From NCBI GenBank assembly GCA_938074535.1, contig CALJER010000003.1, positions 28,626 to 92,625 of the forward strand: a DNA stretch of 64,000 nt. Reading direction: 5' to 3'. The notes under the pieces are model-generated. The model was not told the origin of the DNA. It was given only the letters and a program-made list of their open reading frames with translations, and searched no databases. A program made the position numbers and the translations under genes. Numbering within the stretch: position 1 is the first letter of the stretch; each line of letters begins with the position of its first letter. Below are positions 45,147-54,709 of this stretch, piece by piece. The stretch comes from an uncultured archaeon. Its GTDB lineage: Archaea > Hadarchaeota > Hadarchaeia > Hadarchaeales > WYZ-LMO6.

Positions 45147-46753
45147 ACCTCTTCGTCCGCTCCTGCAGGTGGGCCGGGCGGTGGCTGGGCGTCCGCTGGG
45201 GGGAGGACGGGAGGCTTGAAGAGAGCCTCCGGTTTCTCGGATGGGGGGTGGGGGTGGGGGAGGTCAGGGCCCTGGCCTTCCTCCTCTCCCTGCTTTCCCT
45301 CTTCCTCCTCCTTCCCTTCCTCCTCCTCTCCTGGAGGTTCGCCCCCCTCCTCTTCGTCCCCCCTCTGGTCTACCTGGGGGTGAGCGGCTATCCCCTCCAG
45401 GCGGCGGAGGGAGAGAAGAGGAGGAGGGTGGGCGAGGTGCCCAGGCTCCTCTGCACCCTCTCCTCCTCCCTCCTCCTCAATCCCAATCCGGAGGTGGCGG
45501 GGGAGTTCGCCGCGGGGAGCACCGGGGGAAGGATGGGGCCCGAGCTGGGGAAGGAACTCTGCAGGGTCTTCCTCCGGGTCCACAGGGAGGCGGGGGAGGC
45601 CCTCAGGGGGCTCTCGAGGAAGTGGGGGGACCCGCCTGAGCTCTCCAGGCCCCTCCACCTCCTCCTGGCTTCCGTGAGGATGGGCGGGGAGGACAGGAGG
45701 AAAGCGGTGGAGCGGGCGCTGGAGGGTTCGCTGGAGGCGGTGAGGGAGAGGGTCAGGGAGTTCGTGGGCTGGGTGAGGTTCCCCCTCTTCCTGCTCTACT
45801 CCTTCGGGATCCTCCTGCCCCTCTGCCTTCTCACCCTCATCCCCGCGCTGGGTTCCCTGGGTCTTCTCTCCACACCCCTCCCCCTGGCCTTCCTCTACGG
45901 CTTCCTCCTCCCGCTGGTGCTGCACCTGCTCAGTTCGTGGATCCTCTCCAGGCGTCCCTCCGTTTCCCCTCCTCCGGAGCTCCACCCCGGCAGGGAGAGG
46001 GGAGCCCTCCTCCCCTTCCTCCTCCTTCTCCTACCCCTCGGCCTGCCCTTCCCCTCCCCCGAGGTGAGGGTGCTGGTCCTCCTCTGGTCGGTGGTCCTTT
46101 CCCTCTCCCTCCACCTCCTCCTCACCTCCCGCGGGTTGAGGGAGGAGCGCCGCCGCCTGCGGGAGCTGGAGGAGGACTTCCCGGAGATGCTCCAGGAGCT
46201 GGGAAGCGAGCTCAGGGGAGGGAGACCGTGGGAGGAGGCGCTGGGGAGGGTGGCGGAGGGGCGCGGGACCCCCGGGAGGTGGGAGGGGAGGCCCTCGGGG
46301 CTGGTGGGGGGCGTCCTCTCCCTGGTGGCCGAGCTGGCTAAGCGGAGCGAGAGGGCGGCGGGTGAAGCGGCCCTCCAGCTTTCCTCCCACCTGAGGAGGC
46401 TGAAGGAGGTGGAGCGCAGGGGAAGGGAGGAGATGGCCGAAGTCTCCTCCTCCATGCGCTCCCTGGCCCTTTTCTTCTCACCCCTCATCACCTCCCTCAC
46501 CTGCCAGATGTACGCGCTCCTCTGGAGGAAAGGGGCGGGCCTCTGCGGCCCCCTGCCCCCACCCCTCCTCCTTCTCCTCCTCGGGTTCTACCAGCTGATT
46601 CTCTCCCTGTTCCTCCTCTCCCTGGTCTCGGAGATGGAGGGGGAGGACAGGATAGGAAAAAGGCTCCTGCTGGCTTCTGGTCTGCCCCTCTCCCTTTCCG
46701 TGTTCACCCTGGGGACGGTGGGAGGGGGTGTCCTGCTCGACTGGCTCACCTGA
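45122..46753 (+). CDS. TadC/GspF-like (ArlJ-like) type IV filament membrane protein
   Basis: Two repeats of hydrophobic helices separated by helical cytoplasmic regions; immediately downstream of the ATPase with overlapping start. Confidence 0.8.
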   Translation: MAEGEPEVNLFVRSCRWAGRWLGVRWGEDGRLEESLRFLGWGVGVGEVRALAFLLSLLSLFLLLPFLLLSWRFAPLLFVPPLVYLGVSGYPLQAAEGEKRRRVGEVPRLLCTLSSSLLLNPNPEVAGEFAAGSTGGRMGPELGKELCRVFLRVHREAGEALRGLSRKWGDPPELSRPLHLLLASVRMGGEDRRKAVERALEGSLEAVRERVREFVGWVRFPLFLLYSFGILLPLCLLTLIPALGSLGLLSTPLPLAFLYGFLLPLVLHLLSSWILSRRPSVSPPPELHPGRERGALLPFLLLLLPLGLPFPSPEVRVLVLLWSVVLSLSLHLLLTSRGLREERRRLRELEEDFPEMLQELGSELRGGRPWEEALGRVAEGRGTPGRWEGRPSGLVGGVLSLVAELAKRSERAAGEAALQLSSHLRRLKEVERRGREEMAEVSSSMRSLALFFSPLITSLTCQMYALLWRKGAGLCGPLPPPLLLLLLGFYQLILSLFLLSLVSEMEGEDRIGKRLLLASGLPLSLSVFTLGTVGGGVLLDWLT

Positions 46754-47498
46754 CCCCCTGGGGGAGGAAGGCGTCCAGTCCGCTCCTCCTGGGCAGCTCC
46801 GTTACGTAGATGCTTTTCCTGGCGGGAAGGGAAGCGTTCGCCACCACCGTCCTCCCCAGGGTGGCCTCCAGGACGGAGGCCCTGTGGGCATGGGCGTGGA
46901 CCCAGAGGTCGGGCTGCCTCCTCGCTATCACCTCCTCCAGCTTCCTGTTCCCGATTTCCGGCCAGGATTCCGGTCTCTCCCCCTTCACGGTGGCGAAGGT
47001 GGGAGCGTAGTGGGTGAGGACCACCCTCACCTCCGCGTCCAGCTCCTTCAGCAGCCGGTCCAGGAGTTTCACCCTCTCCTCGTAGATCCTGCCTATGCCG
47101 GGGAGATGGGTGCTCTGCCAGTAGGTGGGGCGGGAGAGGGAACCCTGGGAGCCTACCACCCCCACCCTGAGACCCTTCACCTCCAGCACCACCGCCTGGT
47201 CCTCCACCCAGCGCGGGGCCCCCAGCTCCAGGTACTTCTTCCTTTCCTGGAGGTACTCCTCGTTTCCGAAGCAGGCGAGGACCTCCCCCCCGTGGAACCT
47301 CCTGAGGGTCTCCAGCAGGGGGGCCAGCTGGGTGTGGTCGTTCTTGTAAACGAGGTCCCCGGCCAGCAGGAAGAGGTCCGCTTTGCCCATCCTGCTCAGG
47401 GCTTCCTCAAAGAGGTCCAGGTACTTGGGGGAGTGAATGTCCCCCGCGGCCGCAATCCTGAGCCCCAACCTTCCCAGCTCCTTCCGCTCCCCACTCAA
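46746..47498 (-). CDS. Calcineurin-like metallophosphoesterase
   Basis: IAAAGDIHSPKY, LLAGDLVYKNDHTQL, CFGNEEYL, VLTHYAPTF, WVHAHAHRA. Confidence 0.9.
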   Translation of the reverse strand: MSGERKELGRLGLRIAAAGDIHSPKYLDLFEEALSRMGKADLFLLAGDLVYKNDHTQLAPLLETLRRFHGGEVLACFGNEEYLQERKKYLELGAPRWVEDQAVVLEVKGLRVGVVGSQGSLSRPTYWQSTHLPGIGRIYEERVKLLDRLLKELDAEVRVVLTHYAPTFATVKGERPESWPEIGNRKLEEVIARRQPDLWVHAHAHRASVLEATLGRTVVANASLPARKSIYVTELPRRSGLDAFLPQGVR

Positions 47499-47529
47499 AA
47501 AGGAGCCGTCCCCACCCTGCTCGCCGGGA

Positions 47530-47787
47530 TCACCTGGGCTTGGCTTTGAAGGCCGTGAGGGTCACGGTTCTGCGGATGTGCGGCAGCTTCCTGATCTCTA
47601 TCACGGCCTTATCCACGTCCTTTATGCTGCCTTCCAGGACGCACACCACGTCGTACTCCCCGTGTACGAAGTCCACCATGCTCACCTGCGGGGTCTTCCT
47701 CAGCTGCGGTATCACGTATTCCTCCTTTCCCGGCTCCACCTCTATCAGCAGGTAGGACCTCCCTGTCGAGGAGGGATCCATGCTCAT
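47530..47787 (-). CDS. Stand-alone Lrp/AsnC ligand-binding (RAM) domain protein
   Basis: SYLLIEVEPGKEEYVIPQLRKTPQVSMVDFVHGEYDVVCVLEG; no HTH. Confidence 0.85.
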   Translation of the reverse strand: MSMDPSSTGRSYLLIEVEPGKEEYVIPQLRKTPQVSMVDFVHGEYDVVCVLEGSIKDVDKAVIEIRKLPHIRRTVTLTAFKAKPR

Positions 47788-47887
47788 CTACCCACTCTTC
47801 TTTCTGAGGTCCTGAGCTTTTATAGAATCACATCCGTGTTTCCCAACCTTTTTTTAATCCGTCCCGTGCTTTATGCTCGGTGAGAGG

Positions 47888-50527
47888 ATGCAGACCCCCA
47901 AGGAGTACAATCCGGGGGAGGTGGAGCCCAAGTGGCAGAAGTGGTGGGAAGAGAGGGGCATCTACAGGTTCGATCCTGAGAGCAGGGCCCCCACCTACGT
48001 GATAGACACCCCTCCCCCCTATCCCAGCGGGGAGTTCCATCTGGGCACGGCCCTGAACTGGACCTACATGGACATCGTGGCCAGGTACAAGCGCATGAGG
48101 GGCTACAACGTCCTCTTCCCGCAGGGCTGGGACTGCCACGGCCTTCCCACGGAGGTGCAGGTGGAGAGGAAGTACGGGATAAGGAAGGGGGACCTTCCCC
48201 CGGAGAAGTTCAGGGAACTCTGCGTGAAGCTCACGGAGGAGAACATAGAGAAGATGAAGAAGGAAATGCGCTCGATGGGGTTCTCCATGGACTGGAGCAG
48301 GGAGTACAGGACGATGGATCCCTCCTACTTCTACAGGACCCAGCTTTCCTTCGTCAGGCTCTACAGGCAGGGGAGGATCTACAGGGGGGAACATCCCGTC
48401 AACTGGTGCCCCAGATGCGAGACCGCCATAGCCGACGCCGAGGTCGAGTACGAGGAGAGGGAAGGGAAGCTGAACTACCTCCGCTTCAGGCTGGAGGGCG
48501 GAGGGGAGCTGGTCGTCGCCACCACCCGCCCGGAATACCTGCCCGCCTGCGTGGTGGTGGCGGTCCACCCCGAGGACAGGAGGTACCGGCAGTACGTGGG
48601 TAGGAAGGTGGAGGTGCCGGCCTGCGGCAGGAAGGTGGAGGTGATTCAGGATCCAGAGGTGGACCCGAACTTCGGGACGGGTGTGGTGATGATCTGCACC
48701 TACGGTGACAAGACGGATGTGAGGTGGGTGGCCAGGTACGGCCTTCCCGTGATCAGGCTTCTGGATGAGAGGGGGAGGCTGACGGAGGAGGCGGGAAAGT
48801 ACGCGGGGATGAGCGTGGAGGAGGCCAGGAAGAAAATCGTGGAGGATCTCAGGAGGGAGGGAAGCCTGCTCAGGGAGGAGAGCCTGGTGCAAAGCGTGGG
48901 GGTCTGCTGGAGGTGTAAGACCCCCGTGGAAATCCTGACGAAGAGGCAGTGGTTCATGAGGGTTCTGGACCTCAGGGAGAGGGTGGTGGAGGAGGCCAGG
49001 AAGGTGAGGTGGGTGCCAGAGTACATGGGCCAGCGCCTGGTGGATTGGGCGAACTCCATGGAATGGGACTGGGTGATTTCAAGGCAGAGGATTTTCGCCA
49101 CCCCCATCCCCGTCTGGTACTGCAAGAGGTGCGGGGAGACGGTGGTGGCGGAGGAGGACCAGCTTCCCGTGAACCCCCTCACGGACAGGCCCAGGGGGAA
49201 GTGCCCGAGGTGCGGAGGTGAGGACTTCGAGGGTGAGAGGGATGTGCTGGACACCTGGATGGACAGCTCCGTCACCATCGCCGTCCACGCAGGCTGGCCC
49301 GAGCTGGACAGGAGGCTCTTCCCCGCTGACCTCCAGCCCAACGGCACGGACATCATAAGGACCTGGGACTACTACCTGATGGTCAGGCACCTCGCCCTGC
49401 TGGGAGAGGCCCCCTACCGGACCGTCCTCATCAACGGCATGGTCTTCGGCGAGGATGGGAGGAAAATGTCAAAGTCGCTAGGCAACTTCATCGACACCTC
49501 CGCCGTGTACGAGAAGTACGGTGCCGATGCCCTCAGGCAGTGGAGCGTGCTGGCTGCCTCCACGGGTTCGGATGTGCCCTTCTCCTGGAAGGAAGTGGTG
49601 CATGGCTACAGGTTCATGCAGAAGCTCTGGAATGCTGCGAGGTTCGCCGGACCCCACCTGGTCGGGGTCAGGGGTCCGGAGGGGTTGAACCTGAGGGCGG
49701 TGGACAGGTGGATCCTGAGCAGGCTGCAGAAGGTGGTGGAAGGGGTCACCTCCCTGCTGGAGGACTTCCAGTTCAACCGGGCCCTCATCTCCCTCCAGTC
49801 CTTCGTCTGGCACGAGTTCTGCGACCTCTACATAGAGGAGGTCAAGCACAGGCTCTACGGGAGCCGCCCGGAGGAGGTGAGGTACGTGCTGAGGGAGGTG
49901 CTCTCGAAGGTGTGCAGGCTGCTGGCCCCCTTCATCCCCCATCTCACGGAGGAGATCTACCAGACCTACCTGAAGGAGGAGGGCTACCCCAGCGTGCACC
50001 TCGCCCCCTGGCCTTCGCCCGAGAAGGAGAGGGTGGACGAGGAGGCGGAGAGGACGGCCGAGCTCCTCCACAGGGTGCTGAGCTCCCTCCGCCAGTTCAA
50101 GTCCTCCCGTGGCATGCCCCTCAGCGGGGAGCTGGGAGAGGTGAGGATCTTCGCTCCCCCGCCCGTGCTGGAGAGGCTCAGGGAGGTGGAGGAGGACCTG
50201 GTGGCCACCGCTCACCTCAGAGAGCTGCACCTCTCCTCCGAAAAGCCGGAGCTGGAGGAGAGGGTGGTGGCCGTGGAGCCGGACCTCTCCAGGCTGGGGC
50301 CCAGGCTGCGCTCGGGGGTGAAGAAGCTGGTGGAGTTCCTCCGGAAACACGGCCCGGAGGTGGCGGAGGGTCTGGAGAGGGGTCCCCTCACGCTGGAAGT
50401 GGGGGGGGAGAGGGTGGAGCTGTACCCCCAGGACGTCAGGGTGAGGAAGGAGGTCTCCTACAGGGGGGAGGGCGTGGAGGTGGTCAGGCTGGAGGCTCCC
50501 GAGCTCCTCCTGCTCATCGGACGCTGA
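47888..50527 (+). CDS. valS: Valyl-tRNA synthetase
   Basis: PPYPSGEFHLGTALNW, NWCPRCETAIADAEVEY, KMSKSLGN, DVLDTWMDSS. Confidence 0.96.
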   Translation: MQTPKEYNPGEVEPKWQKWWEERGIYRFDPESRAPTYVIDTPPPYPSGEFHLGTALNWTYMDIVARYKRMRGYNVLFPQGWDCHGLPTEVQVERKYGIRKGDLPPEKFRELCVKLTEENIEKMKKEMRSMGFSMDWSREYRTMDPSYFYRTQLSFVRLYRQGRIYRGEHPVNWCPRCETAIADAEVEYEEREGKLNYLRFRLEGGGELVVATTRPEYLPACVVVAVHPEDRRYRQYVGRKVEVPACGRKVEVIQDPEVDPNFGTGVVMICTYGDKTDVRWVARYGLPVIRLLDERGRLTEEAGKYAGMSVEEARKKIVEDLRREGSLLREESLVQSVGVCWRCKTPVEILTKRQWFMRVLDLRERVVEEARKVRWVPEYMGQRLVDWANSMEWDWVISRQRIFATPIPVWYCKRCGETVVAEEDQLPVNPLTDRPRGKCPRCGGEDFEGERDVLDTWMDSSVTIAVHAGWPELDRRLFPADLQPNGTDIIRTWDYYLMVRHLALLGEAPYRTVLINGMVFGEDGRKMSKSLGNFIDTSAVYEKYGADALRQWSVLAASTGSDVPFSWKEVVHGYRFMQKLWNAARFAGPHLVGVRGPEGLNLRAVDRWILSRLQKVVEGVTSLLEDFQFNRALISLQSFVWHEFCDLYIEEVKHRLYGSRPEEVRYVLREVLSKVCRLLAPFIPHLTEEIYQTYLKEEGYPSVHLAPWPSPEKERVDEEAERTAELLHRVLSSLRQFKSSRGMPLSGELGEVRIFAPPPVLERLREVEEDLVATAHLRELHLSSEKPELEERVVAVEPDLSRLGPRLRSGVKKLVEFLRKHGPEVAEGLERGPLTLEVGGERVELYPQDVRVRKEVSYRGEGVEVVRLEAPELLLLIGR

Positions 50528-50699
50528 TCATCCAGAGGAGGATCAGGAGGAGGAGGATCAGGAGGAGGGAAAAGAGCCTGGCCCTCCTCATCCTCTCTTG
50601 CTGGGTCCTGAAAAGCTCCTCGCAGGGGGGTGAGCAAAAGAGCTTTTCCTTCTCCACGACCTTTCCGCAGACGGGGCAGTGCCTGTGATCCTCCACCAT
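50514..50699 (-). CDS. DUF2116-type zinc-ribbon membrane protein
   Basis: HCPVCGKVVEKEKLFCSPPCEELF followed by a TM segment; 61 aa. Confidence 0.8.
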   Translation of the reverse strand: MVEDHRHCPVCGKVVEKEKLFCSPPCEELFRTQQERMRRARLFSLLLILLLLILLWMISVR

Positions 50700-50703
50700 C
50701 TCC

Positions 50704-51387
50704 TCATCCCGGTAGGATCTCCGTTCCCCCGTGCTCCCCCCCTTCCACGATGAGGGGTATCCTGGGGATCTCCCCCCTCCCTATCACCACCGTCCTTATC
50801 CTGAGCTGGTGCAGCAGCTTCACCGCCACGGGGTCCAGCACGGTCCTCATCCCCGGGGTCACCCTCGTCCCCACCAGCTTCATGAGCTCCCCCGCCCCGA
50901 TCCTGTCCAGCTTCCTGGCGGTGGGGTCAACCTTGGGGTCGGCGCTGTAGATCCCGCCCACATCCGTCACGAACAGCAGCGCGGAGGAACCGGTGGCCTT
51001 TGCGCCCATGGCGGCCACCGCGTCTGTGGTGTGCCCGGGCACCGTGCCCCCCATCACGGGGACCTTTCCCCTCAGCATGAGCTGCAGGGCCTCCCTGAAA
51101 GTGGCCGGGGGGGAGGGCTCGGAGAGCTCCCCCAGCGCCATGGCGAGCAGCCTTGCGTTCAGGCGCGTGACCTCTATTCCCAGCTCGTGCAGGAGGACCT
51201 CGGAGCCCCCCAGCTCCTCCCCCACCCCTATGTACCTCCTGGCCGGTTCTCCTCCCCCCACCACCACCAGCACCTGGTGCCTCCTCTCCACCAGTTCCCT
51301 CACCGCCCCGGCCGCCAGCCTGAAGCTCTCCAGGTCCGGCCACTCTGGGGAGAGAACGGAGCCGCCGAAGTTCAGGGTGATCCTCAC
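50704..51387 (-). CDS. pyrH: UMP kinase (archaeal type)
   Basis: VVVGGGEPARRYIGVGEELGGSEVLLHELGIEVTRLNARLL, TVPGHTTDAVAAMGAK, DVGGIYSADPKVDP. Confidence 0.93.
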   Translation of the reverse strand: MRITLNFGGSVLSPEWPDLESFRLAAGAVRELVERRHQVLVVVGGGEPARRYIGVGEELGGSEVLLHELGIEVTRLNARLLAMALGELSEPSPPATFREALQLMLRGKVPVMGGTVPGHTTDAVAAMGAKATGSSALLFVTDVGGIYSADPKVDPTARKLDRIGAGELMKLVGTRVTPGMRTVLDPVAVKLLHQLRIRTVVIGRGEIPRIPLIVEGGEHGGTEILPG

Positions 51388-51427
51388 ATGCTTTCTTAAG
51401 CGTGCAGCTAAAAAAGGGGTGGGGAAG

Positions 51428-52684
51428 ATGGCCGAGAGATCCCTCTACCACTTCAGGCGGCTGCTGGAGGAGCTGGAGGAAAAGTCCGGGAGGGGGACGG
51501 AGCTCATCTCCGTCTACATCCCCCCCGGTTACGATCTGGCCAAGGTGATGGCCCAGCTCAGGGAGGAACAGGGGACGGCGGAGAACATCAAGTCCAAGAC
51601 CACCAGAAAGAACGTGCTGGGGGCCCTGGAGAGGGTGATACAGTTCCTCCGCACCTACATGGAAGCCAACCGCGTTCCCCCCCCTCACGGCATGGTGGTT
51701 TTCGCCGGGAACGTGGCGGGGAGGGAGGACACGTCGGACATCCAGCTCTACTGGATCGAGCCCCCCGAGCCCGTTCCCATCCGCCTCTACCGCTGCGACC
51801 AGCAGTTCGTGCTCGAGCCCCTGAAGCAGATGCTGGAGCCCAAGGAGCTGGTGGGGCTCATCACGCTGGACGGGAAGGAGGCCACCCTGGCCCTCCTGAA
51901 GGGGAAACACCTGGAGGTGGTGGACCACCTCTACTCGGGGGTCTGGGGAAAGCACTCGAGGGGCGGGCAGTCGGCCAGGAGGTTCGAGAGGATAAGGGAG
52001 TACGCCATGCACGAGTACCTGAAGAGGGTGGCCGAGGCGGCCTCCGCGGCCTTCGGAAAGATCCCCGACCTGAAGTGCATCATCGTGGGCGGGCCCGGGC
52101 CCACCAAGGAGGAGTTCCTGAAGGCCGAGCTCCTGCCTCCGGACCTGGCGAGGAAAGTGGCGGCGGTCCTGGACACGGGGTACACGGACGAGTACGGGGC
52201 GAAGGAACTGGTGGACAGGGCGGAGGAGGTGCTGAAGGAGCTGGAGATCATGAAGGAGAAGAATCTGATGAGGAGGTTCATGACGGGCCTGGTTTCGCCC
52301 GAGGTACCGGTGGCTCACGGGGAGGAGGAGGTGAGGAGGCACCTGGAGGCGGGGGCGGTGGAGGTCCTCCTCCTCTCCGAGCGGCTGCGGAAGATCAGGG
52401 TGAAGGTGAGGTGCGAGAGCTGCGGGCGGACCTCGCAGGAGACCACCGGAAACCTGGAGTTCTACCGGAGGCAGCTGCAGGGGAGGTCCTGCCCCTTCTG
52501 CGGGGAGGCCAAGCTCTCCCTCCAGGAGTCCAGGGATGTGGTGCAGGAGCTGATGGAAACGGCGGAGAGGTTCGGCTCGAAGGTGGAGTTCATCTCCACG
52601 GAGACGGATGAAGGAAGGCAGCTCCACGAGAGCTTCGGTGGGGTGGGGGCCCTGCTGAGGTTCAGGGTACAGGGCCGCTCCTAG
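51428..52684 (+). CDS. prf1: Peptide chain release factor aRF1
   Basis: AENIKSKTTRKNV (NIKS) and HSRGGQSARRFERIREYAMHEYL (GGQ). Confidence 0.97.
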   Translation: MAERSLYHFRRLLEELEEKSGRGTELISVYIPPGYDLAKVMAQLREEQGTAENIKSKTTRKNVLGALERVIQFLRTYMEANRVPPPHGMVVFAGNVAGREDTSDIQLYWIEPPEPVPIRLYRCDQQFVLEPLKQMLEPKELVGLITLDGKEATLALLKGKHLEVVDHLYSGVWGKHSRGGQSARRFERIREYAMHEYLKRVAEAASAAFGKIPDLKCIIVGGPGPTKEEFLKAELLPPDLARKVAAVLDTGYTDEYGAKELVDRAEEVLKELEIMKEKNLMRRFMTGLVSPEVPVAHGEEEVRRHLEAGAVEVLLLSERLRKIRVKVRCESCGRTSQETTGNLEFYRRQLQGRSCPFCGEAKLSLQESRDVVQELMETAERFGSKVEFISTETDEGRQLHESFGGVGALLRFRVQGRS

Positions 52685-53121
52685 CGGGTCTCCTTGAAGC
52701 TCTCTATGGCCACGAGGGTTTCTATCTCCCTCATCAGGCCGGAGGAGTCCGTGAGTTTCTCGAGGAACTTGTTGAGGGAGGGAACGTCCCTGGCCCTTAC
52801 CTTCACCAGGAGGTTGTGGTTCCCCGTGATCCTGTGCACCTCGCACACCTCCCTGTAGTGGGAGAGGCGCTGGGTGAGATTCTGCAGGTCCTTGGGGTCC
52901 ACCTCCAGCCTCAGGAAGGCGGTGAGGCCCAGACCCAGCTTCCTGTGGTCCACCTCCACCGTGTACCCCTTTATCACGCGTGACTTCTCCAGTTTCACCA
53001 GTCTCTTCCTGACGGCCGAGATGCTGAGGCCCACCTCCCTTCCGAGTTCCTTCAGGGTCTTCCTCGAGTCCTCGTTGAGGAGCTTCAGCAGCTTCAGGTC
53101 GATGGAGTCCAGCCCCCCCAT
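52681..53121 (-). CDS. Lrp/AsnC family transcriptional regulator
   Basis: LDSIDLKLLKLLNEDSRKTLKELGREVGLSISAVRKRLVKLEKSRVIKGY HTH plus RAM domain. Confidence 0.94.
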   Translation of the reverse strand: MGGLDSIDLKLLKLLNEDSRKTLKELGREVGLSISAVRKRLVKLEKSRVIKGYTVEVDHRKLGLGLTAFLRLEVDPKDLQNLTQRLSHYREVCEVHRITGNHNLLVKVRARDVPSLNKFLEKLTDSSGLMREIETLVAIESFKETR

Positions 53122-53148
53122 GCAGTTTTTTCCTTGGAGGAGTTTTAT

Positions 53149-54702
53149 TTATCCCTTGTTTTTTCTCCCGCGTTTATCCCAAGGCTTGGAATATTTCAGG
53201 GGATGGGGGGAACCGGACTCCAACACCTCCACCCCCAGTCCGGAGCGGAGGCAGACCTCCCTCAGGGAGTCTCCCCACCTCCCGTCGTGGAGGAGCACGA
53301 TCCTCCGGTACTTCTTCCCGTGCCTCTCGAGGTAGCGCGAGAGGGAGAGGCACATCCTCTCCACCTCCTCCTTCTCCAGCCTCCTGGGGGCCACCACCTG
53401 CCCCAGCGGGTAGAGGTCCTCCAGCTCCTCCGGGACCGCCCCGAAGGGAGGCAGGATCCTCACCAGGTGCACCTCCTTCCCCCTCTTCACCTCCTCCCTC
53501 TCAAAGCAGGGAAGGAGGAGGAGCTCTGGGAGGGGGGGAGGCTCGTACTCCTCCATCCTCCTTTCGTGCCTGAGGACCTCCGGCCTCCTGAAGCTTTCGA
53601 GGCCCAGGTAGGAGAAGGCGGAGGGCTTGGTGACGGGGTCGAACCTCTCCACGAAGTCAGCGTAGTCCAGGAACCTCCTGAAGCCCTCCAGCAGCCTCGG
53701 ATGGGACCTGCACCTGAGCTCCGCGTACTCCCAGAGCCTGCCGTCCGCCAGCGCCTGCCTGATCCTCCGCACCTCCCCGAAGAGGACATGCAGGTTGTGC
53801 CTGGCCAGGGCCTTCACCCTCTCCGCTTCGGGTTTCTTCCTGAGGTCCTCAGGGGTGAGGGAGGAGCACACGGGGCACTCGCAGGGGAGGAAGGAGAGCT
53901 CCTCCAGCCTGAGCGTTCTCTCCCTGGTCAGGTACCTCCCGTCCCTCGCGTAGAGGATGTAGGAGGCCGAGTCGAAGGTGTCGCACCCCATCAGCACCGC
54001 CAGGGGAAGCACGGAGGGATGTCCTGCCCCGAAGAGGTGGAGGGGGCGATCGGGGGGAAGGTGCTGCTTGGCCGTCATCACCAGGTCGACCAGGTCCGCG
54101 TATTCGTATCCCTCCAGGAGCTCCACGGGACTGCCCACGGCGTGTGCCTGGTACTCCAGGGAGCCCACGGCCCTGGCGCACTCCGCCAGGAGGTCGAGGT
54201 GCTTGCCCCCCTGCACCGGGGCGCACCAGAGGATGTCGCGATCGCGCCTCACCTCCAGGGCTCTTCTGGCCCTCTCCACGGTCACCCTCACCGTCTCCTC
54301 CGCCTGCTCCCTGGTGGCCCTGGCCCCCGTGGGCACGTCCAGGATGACGGCGAGGTCGGAGCCTATCTCCTCCTGGTACCTCACGATCTCCTCCGGGTCG
54401 GCCTCTATCCCCCCGTATCTCAGGATCTGGTAGCCGCCAGAGTCCGTGGCCACCGGCCCCTCGTAGTCCAGCATCTCGTGGACCTTTCTCCCTCCCCCGA
54501 ACTTCTTCTTCAGGAGGTAGGCGTTGGTCATCACCAGGGCTTCCCCGAACTCCCTTCGGATCTCCCCGGGAGCGAGCACAGGATCGGAGGGGTTCAGGAC
54601 GGGCAGGAGGGCGGGAGTCTGCACCGTCCCGTGTCTGGTCCTGAGCCTGCCCAGCCTTCCCAGACCCTCCCGGCGGGTGATGGTGAAGGTTTCTGCGGAC
54701 AT
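53149..54702 (-). CDS. tgtA: tRNA-guanine(15) transglycosylase (archaeosine pathway)
   Basis: LLPVLNPSDPVLAPGEIRREFGEALVMTNAYLL, VATDSGGYQILRYGG, CECPVCSSLTPEDLR. Confidence 0.95.
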   Translation of the reverse strand: MSAETFTITRREGLGRLGRLRTRHGTVQTPALLPVLNPSDPVLAPGEIRREFGEALVMTNAYLLKKKFGGGRKVHEMLDYEGPVATDSGGYQILRYGGIEADPEEIVRYQEEIGSDLAVILDVPTGARATREQAEETVRVTVERARRALEVRRDRDILWCAPVQGGKHLDLLAECARAVGSLEYQAHAVGSPVELLEGYEYADLVDLVMTAKQHLPPDRPLHLFGAGHPSVLPLAVLMGCDTFDSASYILYARDGRYLTRERTLRLEELSFLPCECPVCSSLTPEDLRKKPEAERVKALARHNLHVLFGEVRRIRQALADGRLWEYAELRCRSHPRLLEGFRRFLDYADFVERFDPVTKPSAFSYLGLESFRRPEVLRHERRMEEYEPPPLPELLLLPCFEREEVKRGKEVHLVRILPPFGAVPEELEDLYPLGQVVAPRRLEKEEVERMCLSLSRYLERHGKKYRRIVLLHDGRWGDSLREVCLRSGLGVEVLESGSPHPLKYSKPWDKRGRKNKG

Positions 54703-54709
54703 CGGGGGT

